DNA of 64,000 nt from an uncultured Alphaproteobacteria bacterium (GTDB taxonomy: Bacteria; Pseudomonadota; Alphaproteobacteria; Thalassobaculales; Thalassobaculaceae). A program made the position numbers and the translations under genes. The stretch is taken from NCBI GenBank assembly GCA_937776645.1, contig CALMRI010000026.1, positions 1-64,000 of the forward strand, read 5' to 3'. This document shows positions 17,168 through 26,084 of this stretch, piece after piece; within the stretch, counting starts at the first letter, position 1; every line of letters starts with the position of its first letter. Under the pieces are notes generated by a model. The model had not been told where the DNA came from. It saw only the letters and a list, made by a program, of their open reading frames with translations, and ran no database searches.

Positions 17168-17957
17168 ATGACTATATTGATCGCCGGCGCCGGCATCGGC
17201 GGGCTGACTACCGCGCTCAGCCTGCACCAAATCCGCGTGCCGGCGCGGGTCTTCGAAAGCGTGAAGCGAGTCGCTCTGCTGGGCGTCCGCATCAATATCC
17301 TGCCCATGCGGTGCGCGAGTTGACCAAGTGGGGCTTGGCGGCGCCCCGGAAAACATCGGGGCCACGACGGCAGAGTTGACCTATTTCCCTAAACGCGGTC
17401 AGCGGATCTGATCGGAACCGCGAGGCCGGCCATCACTGGCCGCAGATTTCGCTGCGCCGGGGCAAGCTGCAGATGCTGCAGCGCCTCGGCGCCGATGCGA
17501 TCATGACCGGTCATCATCTGGTCGATTGGCAGAAAACGAACGACGGTATTCGCACCCGCTTCCTCGTCAAACCCGGCGGCAGCGAGCCGGCGATGGTCGA
17601 CGCGCCCAGCCAGATCAGACGCGCGGAGACGTTTTACGAGGGTCCGATGATCGACCACGGTCCCCTTGAGCGTTGGACCCATGACCATATGACCCTGCTC
17701 GGCGACGCGGCGCACCCGATTGACTCCAATGGCGCCGCGCAAGCGATCCTCAATGCCCGGGTCCTGACAGCGCCACGGTCCAGCCGAAGCGGCCTTGCCG
17801 GCCTATGAAGACGATCGGCGGCCGGCGGCTTGAGCGGATTAAGGATATACTGACGACCGAGGAACTGGAGGACGCGGCAGCCGGCTATAAACGCCTGGCC
17901 GGGCTCGACAAGGACGCGTTGAACAGCCGAAGGTCGATTGTTGATGCAAAAAAGGCC
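17168..17957 (+). pseudogene. FAD-dependent monooxygenase relic (salicylate-hydroxylase type)
   Basis: Begins with an intact dinucleotide-binding start, MTILIAGAGIGGLTTALSL, from the ATG at 17168, then breaks: the frame stops at 17323, continues shifted as RELTKWGL, and again as a third frame with ISLRRGKLQMLQRLG and the FAD motif MTLLGDAAHPIDSNGAAQA (about 17690-17750). The end of the gene, TEELEDAAAGYKRLAGLDK, is in yet another frame. The middle is much shorter than in intact enzymes (about 380-400 residues). It is divergent from the dead hydrolase gene 90 bases away. Confidence 0.8.
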
Positions 17958-18139
17958 GTCATCCCGCCGCAGGGCGGAAGCCATGCCTCCGGCCTTAACC
18001 CTTGCATGGGAGGGTCAAAACTTTGCCGTATCGTCGATTGGACCAGCAACCGGGGAATGGGTCCCGTCCTGAAGCGAGATGACAGGAACGAGAGGAATTG
18101 CCGGCGTTTTAGACCCGGTAGTTGGTTAGGCTCGCACCC
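17958..18139. repeat. Degenerate REP-like palindromic region
   Basis: About 180 bases with no gene. It contains gccgtcatcccgccgcagggcgg near the left end and gtcctgaagcgagatgac near the right, which look like worn arms of the common gtcatcccgc-type extragenic palindromes. Homology is by eye only. Confidence 0.35.
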
Positions 18140-19042
18140 CTACAACAGATCGTTGATCAGCTCGCGATAGTGCCGCATCGCCTCCATGTGGGGATCGCCA
18201 CCGCGCTCGGTCATTCGCTTGTGCGGCGCCCTTCCATACCAGTTGTTCAAGGTGATGTGAGTGACCCCGGCGTCCTTCCAGAACTGAAAATCTTGTCGCA
18301 GCTTCTCCTCATCGCCATCACCAACCGAGGTCCAGATTTCCAACCCGACATCAACCGGGTCCCGTCCCGCCTCACGGATATAGCCACGCAAGGTCTCGAA
18401 AGCCTGAAGCGCGGAATCGTCCGGGGGGAAGGCCAACATGATCCAGCCATCGGCGAGCTTGGCGATGCGTCGGAGCATCCGGTCGTCATGGCCGCCGAAC
18501 CAGAGCGGGATCCTACCTTTGGTCGGTAACGGGTTGATCCCGGCATCGTCAATGACGTGATAATCGCCCTGGTAACTCACATGCGGCTTGGCCCAAAGCT
18601 GTCGCATCACCTCGACCTGCTCGGCCAGACGCTTGCCTCGGTTGGTGAAATCCTCACCCAAGGCCTGGTATTCGACCGCATTCCAGCCGCTACCGATGCC
18701 GAAACGGAACCGTCCCTCGGACAGCACATCAAGCGAAGCCGCCTGCTTGGCCACCAGCGCGGTCTGGCGCTGCGGCAGGATCATCACCTGGGTCGAGAAC
18801 TCGATCGTCTTGGTGCAGGCGGCAAGGAAACCGAACAGAACGAAGGGATCGTGAAAAAAATCCTTGGAGGTGTTCCGATTGCCCCAGTCCGGCCTGTTCT
18901 CCACATTCGCGCCAAGCACATGATCCGGCACCGCGAGCCCCTGATAGCCCAATGCCTCGGCGGTTTGAGCGAAGTCACGCACGAAGCCGGGGGAGCCGCC
19001 GGTATCGACCAGAGGCAGGGTAACGCCTAATTTTATCGACAT
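18140..19042 (-). CDS. Luciferase-like (LLM class) flavin-dependent oxidoreductase
   Basis: 300 residues, TIM-barrel monooxygenase or F420-linked reductase family. VTLPLVDTGG at the start, LAVPDHVLG near 37, the strand FSTQVMILPQRQTALVAKQAASLDVLSEGRF (split here into its motifs LPQRQ, AKQAASLD and LSEGRF) and GIGSGWNAVEYQALG are all standard. RIPLWFGGHDDRMLRRIAKLADGW is the typical late loop. It is the common TIGR03619-like type seen in actinobacteria and proteobacteria. The ATG follows GAGGT. A 27-base gap separates it from the upstream aspartoacylase-like gene, so one transcript is likely. Confidence 0.88.
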   Translation of the reverse strand: MSIKLGVTLPLVDTGGSPGFVRDFAQTAEALGYQGLAVPDHVLGANVENRPDWGNRNTSKDFFHDPFVLFGFLAACTKTIEFSTQVMILPQRQTALVAKQAASLDVLSEGRFRFGIGSGWNAVEYQALGEDFTNRGKRLAEQVEVMRQLWAKPHVSYQGDYHVIDDAGINPLPTKGRIPLWFGGHDDRMLRRIAKLADGWIMLAFPPDDSALQAFETLRGYIREAGRDPVDVGLEIWTSVGDGDEEKLRQDFQFWKDAGVTHITLNNWYGRAPHKRMTERGGDPHMEAMRHYRELINDLL

Positions 19043-19069
19043 ATTTGGACCTCGCGTCGCTTAAAGCGC

Positions 19070-20029
19070 TCAGTTCGAGCGTCGGCACAGCCGCAGCTTG
19101 CGCACATTAGCGCCGGGTTTGTGATTAGGCATCATCAACAGGCAGTCATCATGCGGCGTGACGATTTCATTCAGACCATCATGGGCGATCACCGTGCCAG
19201 CCTTGGCAATCACCTCCATACCGATGAACGGTTCGACAAAGCGGAAATCATCGGTGGCCGAGGTGATCCCGTCGACGACATCCCAGATCTCGGCCCGGGG
19301 CGGCGACTTGGCCTCCGCCGATAGATGCGCATCGATGAAATCCGGTGACACTGTTCCTGCTGCACGCAGGAAATGCAACGCCGTGTCGAGCGCCGCCGTA
19401 CCCGTCGTGGTGGCCCAATGCTGTCCACACTCCACCAACAACGCCACCTTGCCATTGGCGTTATCGTTGAACGGTGTGTACTCGATCAGCCGCTTGCCGA
19501 CGATGTGGCCGGAGCCGCACATGATGTAGCCGGGGAAGTTGACCTGGTGGACGAAGGCCCGCTCCTTGTCCAACCCATTATTGATCATCAACGCCTTGGA
19601 ATAGGTGCTCATGGAGTGAATATCGAGCAGCAGGTCGACTCCATCGAATATCGGCCGAAGCTCCCTCGCCCGACGCAACTCCGCCGTGTCTTCCGAGCCG
19701 TTCAGCCGGTCCTCGACCCAGACCCGGTTGAAATCCTCATCGACGAAACGCGACGCCTCAGGATTAGCTGGATCGAAGTTCGCATAGGCCCCGTGGTTGA
19801 CGAAGCCCAGGCTGAGACGCCCGCGCTCGGGCCGCAACCCCGCCTTGAACAGATAATCCAAGGCAAGCGCGCCACAGATCTCGTTGCCATGGGTCAGCGC
19901 GTTGATCATCACATGCGGCCCAGGGGCGCCGCTGTCAAAGGTGGTAACGAACGCCACCCCGGAATTGCCGGTGCGATAAGGTTCGATATCAGGCGCCGTC
20001 AGCTCAACGGGGTAGATCTGCTCAGTCAT
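19070..20029 (-). CDS. Succinylglutamate desuccinylase/aspartoacylase family zinc hydrolase
   Basis: 319 residues from the ATG at 20029; a longer frame from 20098 adds a poorly supported N-terminus. INALTHGNEICG gives zinc ligands His47 and Glu50, and LLLDIHSMST gives His138; DEDFNRVW (98-105) holds the conserved Asn-Arg that binds the substrate carboxylate. The family splits N-acyl amino acids such as N-acetylaspartate or N-succinylglutamate. The gene precedes the luciferase-like gene on the same strand and is divergent from the MFS exporter, with about 170 bases between starts for both promoters. Confidence 0.88.
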   Translation of the reverse strand: MTEQIYPVELTAPDIEPYRTGNSGVAFVTTFDSGAPGPHVMINALTHGNEICGALALDYLFKAGLRPERGRLSLGFVNHGAYANFDPANPEASRFVDEDFNRVWVEDRLNGSEDTAELRRARELRPIFDGVDLLLDIHSMSTYSKALMINNGLDKERAFVHQVNFPGYIMCGSGHIVGKRLIEYTPFNDNANGKVALLVECGQHWATTTGTAALDTALHFLRAAGTVSPDFIDAHLSAEAKSPPRAEIWDVVDGITSATDDFRFVEPFIGMEVIAKAGTVIAHDGLNEIVTPHDDCLLMMPNHKPGANVRKLRLCRRSN

Positions 20030-20203
20030 GGGCACGAGTCCAGCGGTGATTGGTCCAAAGTCACCTGGAATTTGGCCATACTCCGGGCGCCACTCCAACC
20101 GGGATTATCAACACTGCGCCGAAATAACAAATCCGCGCTACACTGGCCGGGTTTCAATTCCTCGCTCGCCATCCCTTTCGCCGCTTCCAGAGTTCGCTTC
20201 ACC

Positions 20204-21604
20204 ATGACCAGCTCACTTCGTCGTTCCCTAGGCCTGCTTGTCGTCGGCACCGGATCCTTGATCACGCCGTTGGACTCTTCAGTGAACATCGCCTTCCCCT
20301 ATATCGTCGAGGATTTCGGCCAACCCATGGCGATGATCCAATGGGTGGTGATCTGTTATGTCCTGACTTATGCCAGCCTGATGCTGGTGTTCGGCAAGCT
20401 TGGCGATTTGTTCGGGCATCGTCGGATCTTCGCCATCGGCCTTTGTGTCAGCATCGGTGGGTTGTTGCTGGTCGCGGTCTCGCCGAGTTTCGGCGGATTA
20501 TTGTTCTTCCGGTTCCTGCAAGGCCTGGGTTCGGGCCTAGTCACCAGCGTCGGGCCAGCCTTGATCATTGCGCTCTATCCCGAGGAGCAACGCGGTCGCG
20601 CGGTTGGCGCATTCACATTAATTTACGCCTTGGGCAGCATGCTCGGCCCATCGCTTGGCGGTTGGTTGATCGAGCAGTTCGACTGGCGGGCGGTGTTTTG
20701 GTTCCGGGCGCCCATCGCCTTGTTCTCGCTAGCCCTGCTATCGACCTTGCCAACCCCGCCGAAGCGGCTGGAAAGACCGTCCTTCGACATCGCCGGCGCT
20801 GTCACTCTGATCCTGGCGATGAGCAGTTTCCTGCTGGCCCTGAACCAGTTGCAGCGTTTGGAGCAGCAGGGTGTCTTGCCGGTGCTAGGGTTTGCCTTGG
20901 TCTTTGCTGTTTCGGTCGCCGGCTTCATCCACAGCGAGGCGCAGGCCGAGGAACCGATCCTGAATCTTGGGGTGTTCCGAAATCTCGATTTTGCGATCAT
21001 CAATCTGACTAGTTGTCTGGTCTATCTCGTTACCTTTTCCGTAATGTTGCTAATCCCATTTCTGCTACCGCGCCTGCCCGGCCTGTCGATACCGATGGCC
21101 GGTTTAGTCCTGGCCACCGGTTTCGTCGGCGCCAGCATCGCCGCCCCGATCGGCGGCCGGTTGATCGGACCGCTTCGGGCCAACTGGATCTGTTTCACCG
21201 GCGTGGCGATGACTGGGTTGGGCATTCTGGCGATCGGTCGGGTCGCCCGGGCCGAGGATCTGCCCTGGATGCTCGGCGCCCTATTGGTCCAGGGGATCGG
21301 CGCGGGATTATTTCAGGTCTCCTATATGTTCATCGTCACCGGGACTCTTCCGCCCGCCGACCGAGGGGTCAGCGGCAGCCTCGCCATGTTGACCCGGACC
21401 ATCGGCGTGGTGACCAGTGTCACCACGCTTACCCTCACCTTCGTCTGGCTGCGCGCGCAAGCCACCGCCGATGGTCTGGGTGAGGCAGAAAGCTTTCAGT
21501 CCGCCTTTCAGGACACCTTCACTCTTGCAGGTGGAAGTCTTTTAGTGTTCCTGCTCGCAACATTGTTCCGGCCCGGCATTTGGCTAGGCCGGCCAAACAA
21601 CTAA
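20204..21604 (+). CDS. MFS exporter, DHA2-like (14-helix) family
   Basis: 466 residues from the ATG at 20204. The frame is open far upstream, but that part is antisense to the aspartoacylase-like gene and not protein-like. About fourteen hydrophobic helices. LDSSVNIAFPYI in helix 1 matches the D-x3-N-x-A-x-P motif of proton-drug antiporters, GKLGDLFGHRRIF is the MFS loop 2-3 motif, and ALGSMLGPSLGGWL the antiporter motif C. Probably expels toxic or waste compounds from the inner membrane. The ThDP enzyme gene follows after 35 bases. Confidence 0.9.
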   Translation: MTSSLRRSLGLLVVGTGSLITPLDSSVNIAFPYIVEDFGQPMAMIQWVVICYVLTYASLMLVFGKLGDLFGHRRIFAIGLCVSIGGLLLVAVSPSFGGLLFFRFLQGLGSGLVTSVGPALIIALYPEEQRGRAVGAFTLIYALGSMLGPSLGGWLIEQFDWRAVFWFRAPIALFSLALLSTLPTPPKRLERPSFDIAGAVTLILAMSSFLLALNQLQRLEQQGVLPVLGFALVFAVSVAGFIHSEAQAEEPILNLGVFRNLDFAIINLTSCLVYLVTFSVMLLIPFLLPRLPGLSIPMAGLVLATGFVGASIAAPIGGRLIGPLRANWICFTGVAMTGLGILAIGRVARAEDLPWMLGALLVQGIGAGLFQVSYMFIVTGTLPPADRGVSGSLAMLTRTIGVVTSVTTLTLTFVWLRAQATADGLGEAESFQSAFQDTFTLAGGSLLVFLLATLFRPGIWLGRPNN

Positions 21605-21639
21605 CCAACCCGACGAGACGTCGACCCCGGAGCCGAGAC

Positions 21640-23247
21640 ATGAACAATTCCGACCTTATCGTGAAAATCCTGAAGCAGGCAGGGGTCACCCATGGCTTCG
21701 GCATTCCCAGCGGCAACGTGCTCCCCCTGGTCGAGGCGATGCGTCTCGGCGGCATGGAGTTCGTGCTCACGGCGCATGAGGGTTCAGCCTCCTTCGCGGC
21801 CGATGTGATGGGCCGGATGACCGGACGACCGGGGTTTTGCATCGCCACTCTGGGACCGGGGGCAACCAACCTTTCGACCGGTGTCGGCAGCGCTTTTCTC
21901 GACCGCACCCCGATGATCGCCATCACCTGTAACCTCAACACTCCGCAGCTCGGACGGCGCATCCAAATGTGGATCGACCACCATGCACTGTTCAGGCCGA
22001 TTACCAAGGCTACCCTGGCGGCAAGCCATGACAACGTCGCCGAGGTTATGGCCCAAGCCCTGGAGATCGCCCTCAGCGAGCCGATGGGTCCGGTGCATGT
22101 CGATCTGCCGGAAGACGTTTCGTTGGCGGCGGCCAAGGACACCACCGTGCCTGGCATGGTCGAGATGAAACCGGTCTCCGCACGCGCCAGCGAGGACGTA
22201 CTGGAGACGGCTTCGGCACTGATCGCCAAGGCCCAACACCCCGTGGCGATCCTAGGTTCCTCGGCGATGCGGATGACCGACCCGTCGCTGCTGAAAGCCT
22301 TTGTCGAGCATCACGGTCTGCCGTTTGGGGCCTCGACCATGGCCAAGGGAATGATCGACGAAGACCATCCGCTGTCCTTCGGCTGCATCGAGCGGGCATG
22401 CCGGCAGATGCAACGCAAATTGATCCAATCCGCCGACCTAGTGATTGGCCTCGGCTTCGATACCATCGAGGTCGAGTACGAAGCTTGGGTCGGCTCGGTG
22501 CCGGTTCTCTCGATCGATATCGAGGATCCGGATGTCGCTACCAGCGTCACCGTCGCCGCCACGGTGACCGGCGACCTTACCGACAGCCTGACGCGGTTGC
22601 TGAAGATGCCGGCGCATAACAATGCATGGCGCAAGGCCGATATCGCTGATCATCGCAAGGCCTTCAACATTGCGTTGCGCCCCCCGGTCGCCAAGTTCAG
22701 CCCGCACGAAGCCATCGACGTGGTCCGCGCGGTCCTGCCCAGCAACGGCATCATCACCTATGACGTCGGCGCACACACGCATCAGATCGCCAGCCAGTGG
22801 GTCGCCCACAGTCCCCGCACTTGCCATGTCACCAATGGCTGGTCCTCAATGGGGATCGGCCTGCCCGGCGCTATCGCCGCCAAGATCGCCCGCCCGGATC
22901 TGCCAGTGGTCTGCGTGATCGGCGATGGTTGCTTCCAGATGACCGTCGGCGAGGTGGCAACCGCTCGCCGCCAGGGCCTCTGCATCCCGATCGTGGTGCT
23001 GGATGACCGTTGGCTCTCGCTGATCCAGATTAAGCAGGAAAAGCGGCAATACGCCCAATATGGTTCGCAGGTCGAAATGGCGACCTATGAGCAACCGCCG
23101 GCCCATTACTTCGGCGTCCCGGCCATCGGCGTGCGTGATGCCGCTGCCCTGAAAGCCGCGGTCGCAAAGGCGCTGAAATCAGAGGGCCCGACGGTTATCG
23201 AGGCGGTAGTTGACGCCGGACACTATATGGATACGGTGTTTGATTGA
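21640..23247 (+). CDS. Thiamine-diphosphate-dependent enzyme, acetolactate-synthase-like
   Basis: 535 residues with the three-domain layout of acetolactate synthase, glyoxylate carboligase and related decarboxylases. TAHEGSASFAADVMGRM holds the cofactor-activating Glu47; ATLGPGATNLSTGVGSAFLD follows. The C-terminal cofactor motif starts at GDGCFQM (428) but the usual closing Asn-Asn is VLDDRW, a departure from true acetolactate synthases. The ATG at 21640 is chosen since the protein alignment begins SDLIVKILKQAGV; the earlier start at 21580 lies inside the MFS gene. With no regulatory subunit nearby, a catabolic carboligase or decarboxylase is more likely than branched-chain amino acid synthesis. 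Confidence 0.87.
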   Translation: MNNSDLIVKILKQAGVTHGFGIPSGNVLPLVEAMRLGGMEFVLTAHEGSASFAADVMGRMTGRPGFCIATLGPGATNLSTGVGSAFLDRTPMIAITCNLNTPQLGRRIQMWIDHHALFRPITKATLAASHDNVAEVMAQALEIALSEPMGPVHVDLPEDVSLAAAKDTTVPGMVEMKPVSARASEDVLETASALIAKAQHPVAILGSSAMRMTDPSLLKAFVEHHGLPFGASTMAKGMIDEDHPLSFGCIERACRQMQRKLIQSADLVIGLGFDTIEVEYEAWVGSVPVLSIDIEDPDVATSVTVAATVTGDLTDSLTRLLKMPAHNNAWRKADIADHRKAFNIALRPPVAKFSPHEAIDVVRAVLPSNGIITYDVGAHTHQIASQWVAHSPRTCHVTNGWSSMGIGLPGAIAAKIARPDLPVVCVIGDGCFQMTVGEVATARRQGLCIPIVVLDDRWLSLIQIKQEKRQYAQYGSQVEMATYEQPPAHYFGVPAIGVRDAAALKAAVAKALKSEGPTVIEAVVDAGHYMDTVFD

Positions 23248-23249
23248 GG

Positions 23250-24115
23250 CGTACTAGCCGGATCAGCTATCCGCGTCTGTATTCCGGCCATCACCGCGCC
23301 TAACCGGGCGGCGACTTGCGGCGCCAGAGCCTGGTCCCAATTGGTAAATCCCAGCAGCAGATCATTGCGGCCGGTCACGGTCTGACAATAAGCCGACAGG
23401 GGCGGATCTTGATGCCAACCGCCAAGGCGCGGGCCAAATTCCCCGTGCAGAGCCGCGACCTAGATATCCCGCCGCTCTCGATAGAGCAGACGCATGCGCC
23501 ACACATGACCACCGAAATGGCCTTCGTCGGTGAACCGTGCGAGGACGACCTGTGAATCGATCGGCGGATGCCGGTCCACATGCTTCCGCAATCGCCGCAG
23601 TACCGGAATCAGGCGTGACGGCGCCAGGACCACCCCGGAAGCTGCAATAGCACCCTTCAAGCCGATATAGCCGGGGTCCTCGATACAGACCTTGTTAGCT
23701 CCGGCTCGAGCAGGAGGCGGCAACGCACCAACCAATCTGGCGCGTCCCGGCGCTTCCGGCAACACCACCTCCGCGACGAACGTTGCTTCTGGGTCAGCGT
23801 TCGGCGCCGCAACATCACCATAGGTAAATCCGCCAGACCCTCCGCAACCAAGGTACGGATGCCGGGACGTGTCTCGATTATAGCCTTCCGCCAAAAGGCG
23901 GTCGAAGGCGATGGCGTTCGTGTTGCGCCCCAGACGGTTTTCCCGGACCACCCCCCGCGTCGAGGGCAACCGCTGGCCGGAACGCAGACCTCCTCGGCAA
24001 TGGCGTCGCGAAAAAACGCACAAACCTGTTCCTGCAGGGATTCCTCACTGGACCGGGCCGGCGCAAAAATCATCAAAACCGGCGCCGAAGCGTTCAAGGT
24101 CGGGGCATTCAAGGA
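23250..24115 (-). pseudogene. MocR/PdxR-type GntR regulator relic
   Basis: Pieces of one MocR regulator in several frames. Near 24050 the helix SLQEQVCAFFRDAIAEE; then in another frame SGQRLPSTR and NTNAIAFDRLLAEGY, the winged-helix DNA-binding domain; then an aminotransferase-like part with EDPGYIGLKGAIAA and FTDEGHFGGHVWRMRLLYRERRD; and after a TAG at 23460, LLLGFTNWDQALAPQVAARL near 23330. Most of the PLP domain, including the lysine region, has been deleted. The gene lies head-to-head with the PaiB-like gene, the normal setting for a MocR regulator. Confidence 0.82.
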
Positions 24116-24142
24116 TGGCAAAATTGACCCCAAGGAATCATA

Positions 24143-24178
24143 AAAAATTGGATCTTCTCGAAAAATTGGATCTTCTCA
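24143..24178. promoter_or_regulatory. Two head-to-tail 18-bp repeats, likely MocR operator
   Basis: aaaaattggatcttctc plus one base, twice with no gap (24143-24160 and 24161-24178), differing only in the last base. It lies between the divergent dead MocR gene and the PaiB-like gene, 62 bases before the latter's start. MocR proteins are known to bind direct repeats in such shared promoters; assignment here is inferred from position and form. Confidence 0.55.
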
Positions 24179-24240
24179 TAAGACCAGAAAAGGCGTAGCA
24201 CAAGCCGCCCGAAAAGGCGGCGATCCTGGAGGACCCAGCC

Positions 24241-24867
24241 ATGACCTATGTGCCACGCGCGTTTCACGTCGAGGAGCTCAGCGCCCGGCAGGACCTGATC
24301 ACCGCCAATAATTTTGGCATGTTGATCGTGGCGGGGGTAGAGGGTCTGCGCGTCTCGCATCTACCGTTTCTGCTCGATCGCGATCGTGGAACCCTCGGTC
24401 ATTTGCGTTGCCATGTCGCCAAAGCCAACCCCATTTGGTGCGAAATCGAGGCTGCCAAGCTACTCGTCGTGTTCTCCGGCCCGCATGCCTATATCTCTCC
24501 GGATTGGTATGCGAACCCGAGTTTGGTGCCGACGTGGAACTATACCGCCGCCTATGTGCATGGTCAGGCGCGCGAAATGACCGATGATGAACTCGACACC
24601 TTGCTGGCCGACCTCACCGTGGCGGAAGAATCGCGGATCACCAATAAGACGCCATGGTCCGTCGATGCCGTCCCAGCGGAAACCTACGAGCAAATGCACC
24701 GGGCCATTGTAGGTCTCGATATCGCTATAACCGCCATTGATGGCAAGGCGAAGATGTCGCAGAACCGCGGTGCCGATGATCGCGACGGTGTTGTCGAGGC
24801 GTTGCGAGGCCTTGGGACACCGGATGCCAAAGCCGTTGCCGGGTTGATCGAAACCTATAACATCTGA
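24241..24867 (+). CDS. FMN-binding negative transcriptional regulator, PaiB family
   Basis: 208 residues, complete for the family. MYVPRAF-like start (TYVPRAFHVEE), FGMLIVAG and SHLPFLLD near 28-45, GHLRCHVAKANPIW (53-66), VVFSGPHAYISPDWY and VPTWNYTAAYVHG are the recognised PaiB blocks that bind flavin. PaiB was first described as a repressor in Bacillus, but related proteins may act mainly as flavin reductase-like or FMN-binding enzymes. GGAGGA lies upstream of the ATG. Its likely regulator, the MocR gene on the other strand, is dead, so control of this gene may have been lost or changed. Confidence 0.88.
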   Translation: MTYVPRAFHVEELSARQDLITANNFGMLIVAGVEGLRVSHLPFLLDRDRGTLGHLRCHVAKANPIWCEIEAAKLLVVFSGPHAYISPDWYANPSLVPTWNYTAAYVHGQAREMTDDELDTLLADLTVAEESRITNKTPWSVDAVPAETYEQMHRAIVGLDIAITAIDGKAKMSQNRGADDRDGVVEALRGLGTPDAKAVAGLIETYNI

Positions 24868-24943
24868 GACGATGCGGCTGTTCAACGCCGAGGCGCGGGT
24901 GTAAAATCAGCAACCTCTGCTGCGAAATTTTGAAAGTGATGAC

Positions 24944-25291
24944 ATGGCCCGCGAATCACGGATCGCCAAATTGGCCACGTCCATCGTAACTCTGCCCATC
25001 ACGGTGGGCGTGGTGCTGTTCGCAGTGTCGAACCGGAACATCGTCGAGGTGCAGTTTTGGCCGCTGCCCGGCACCTTGGATTTGCCGCTCTATGTCATTG
25101 GTCTGGTCACCATGGTCGTCGGGTTCCTGATTGGCGGCGTGATCGCTTGGTTGGGCGCCGGCGAGAGTCGGCATCGCGCCCGTATGGCGGAACGCGATAT
25201 CCGCAGTTTGGAGACCAAGCTCTCAAATACGCAAAGCGAAACCAAGAAGGCGCGCACTGTGGCACCTCCCGCCACGATCGCCGCTGAATAA
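24944..25291 (+). CDS. LapA-domain (DUF1049) inner-membrane protein
   Basis: 115 residues: two hydrophobic helices (about 12-30 and 45-68) and a coiled-coil-like basic/acidic cytoplasmic tail (RARMAERDIRSLETKL). SNRNIVEVQFWPLPG between the helices is the LapA/DUF1049 signature. In E. coli LapA works with LapB in control of lipopolysaccharide synthesis. In many alphaproteobacteria a copy stands directly before trpF, as here (27-base gap), so it is probably co-transcribed with the trp genes. Confidence 0.85.
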   Translation: MARESRIAKLATSIVTLPITVGVVLFAVSNRNIVEVQFWPLPGTLDLPLYVIGLVTMVVGFLIGGVIAWLGAGESRHRARMAERDIRSLETKLSNTQSETKKARTVAPPATIAAE

Positions 25292-25318
25292 CTCACCGCT
25301 CGAAACGGAACCTCCGCC

Positions 25319-26002
25319 ATGGGACAGATCGCCAGACAGAGGGTGGCCACGATCGATGTTAAGGTTTGCGGCCTGAACACACCCGAGGCCGTCGCGGCGG
25401 CATGCGCCAGCGGGGCCACGCATATCGGTTTCATCTTCTATCCTCCCTCGCCCCGGGCAGTCTCGCCCGAGACCGCCGGAACGATAGCCGCAGCGGCGCC
25501 GAAGACGATCATTCAGGTGGCGGTTTTCGTCGATCCGAGCGACGTGGAAATCCAAGCCGTCATCAAGGCACTATCCCCACATCTCCTGCAACTGCATGGC
25601 CACGAGTCGCCGGAGCGGGTCGCTGAAGTGAAGCAGCGTTTTGGCTTGCCGACGATGAAGGCGGTTCGCGTTGTAAGCTCCGAGGATATCGACGCCGCCC
25701 TAGCTTATGACGGTATCGCCGATATCCTGCTGTTCGACGCCAAGCCACCGAAGGACGCCGCCGGCATGTTGCCGGGCGGAAACGGCCTGGCTTTCGACTG
25801 GACGCTACTGTCCAATTTCAAAGGAACCACCCCATGGTTTCTGTCTGGCGGCCTCGACTTGGATAACGTCGCCGAGGCACTGGAGATCAGTGGGGCGCGG
25901 GCGGTCGACATTTCCTCTGGTGTCGAGGATCGACCCGGCCTGAAGAATCTCGAAAAAATTGGCGCGTTCCTTGACGCCGTGCGTGGATTAAATTGCTCTT
26001 GA
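25319..26002 (+). CDS. trpF: Phosphoribosylanthranilate isomerase
   Basis: 227 residues; Amadori rearrangement of phosphoribosylanthranilate in tryptophan synthesis. [13 protein letters not shown] carries the general base Cys, [50 protein letters not shown] and [15 protein letters not shown] complete the (beta/alpha)8 barrel with its phosphate-binding loops and the catalytic Asp of loop 6 (LLFDAKPP). First of trpF-trpB-trpA; trpB follows after 82 bases with its own ribosome site. Confidence 0.96.
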   Translation: MGQIARQRVATIDVKVCGLNTPEAVAAACASGATHIGFIFYPPSPRAVSPETAGTIAAAAPKTIIQVAVFVDPSDVEIQAVIKALSPHLLQLHGHESPERVAEVKQRFGLPTMKAVRVVSSEDIDAALAYDGIADILLFDAKPPKDAAGMLPGGNGLAFDWTLLSNFKGTTPWFLSGGLDLDNVAEALEISGARAVDISSGVEDRPGLKNLEKIGAFLDAVRGLNCS

Positions 26003-26084
26003 AGCCGCGCTCGATGCTTGCGTCTGCTCGAGTGCGCCAGCATTATGCCGACCAATCGACCGAGACTTTCAGCCAGGAGCCGAA

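Noticed and set aside
19373-20203. Long upstream extension of the MFS frame (277 codons)
   Set aside because: It is antisense to the aspartoacylase-like gene, not membrane-like, and the real first helix starts at the ATG 20204.
24241-24867. Pyridoxamine-phosphate oxidase (PdxH) reading of the FMN-binding gene
   Set aside because: Block order and length match PaiB (GHLRCHVAKANPIW, VPTWNYTAAYVHG), not PdxH.
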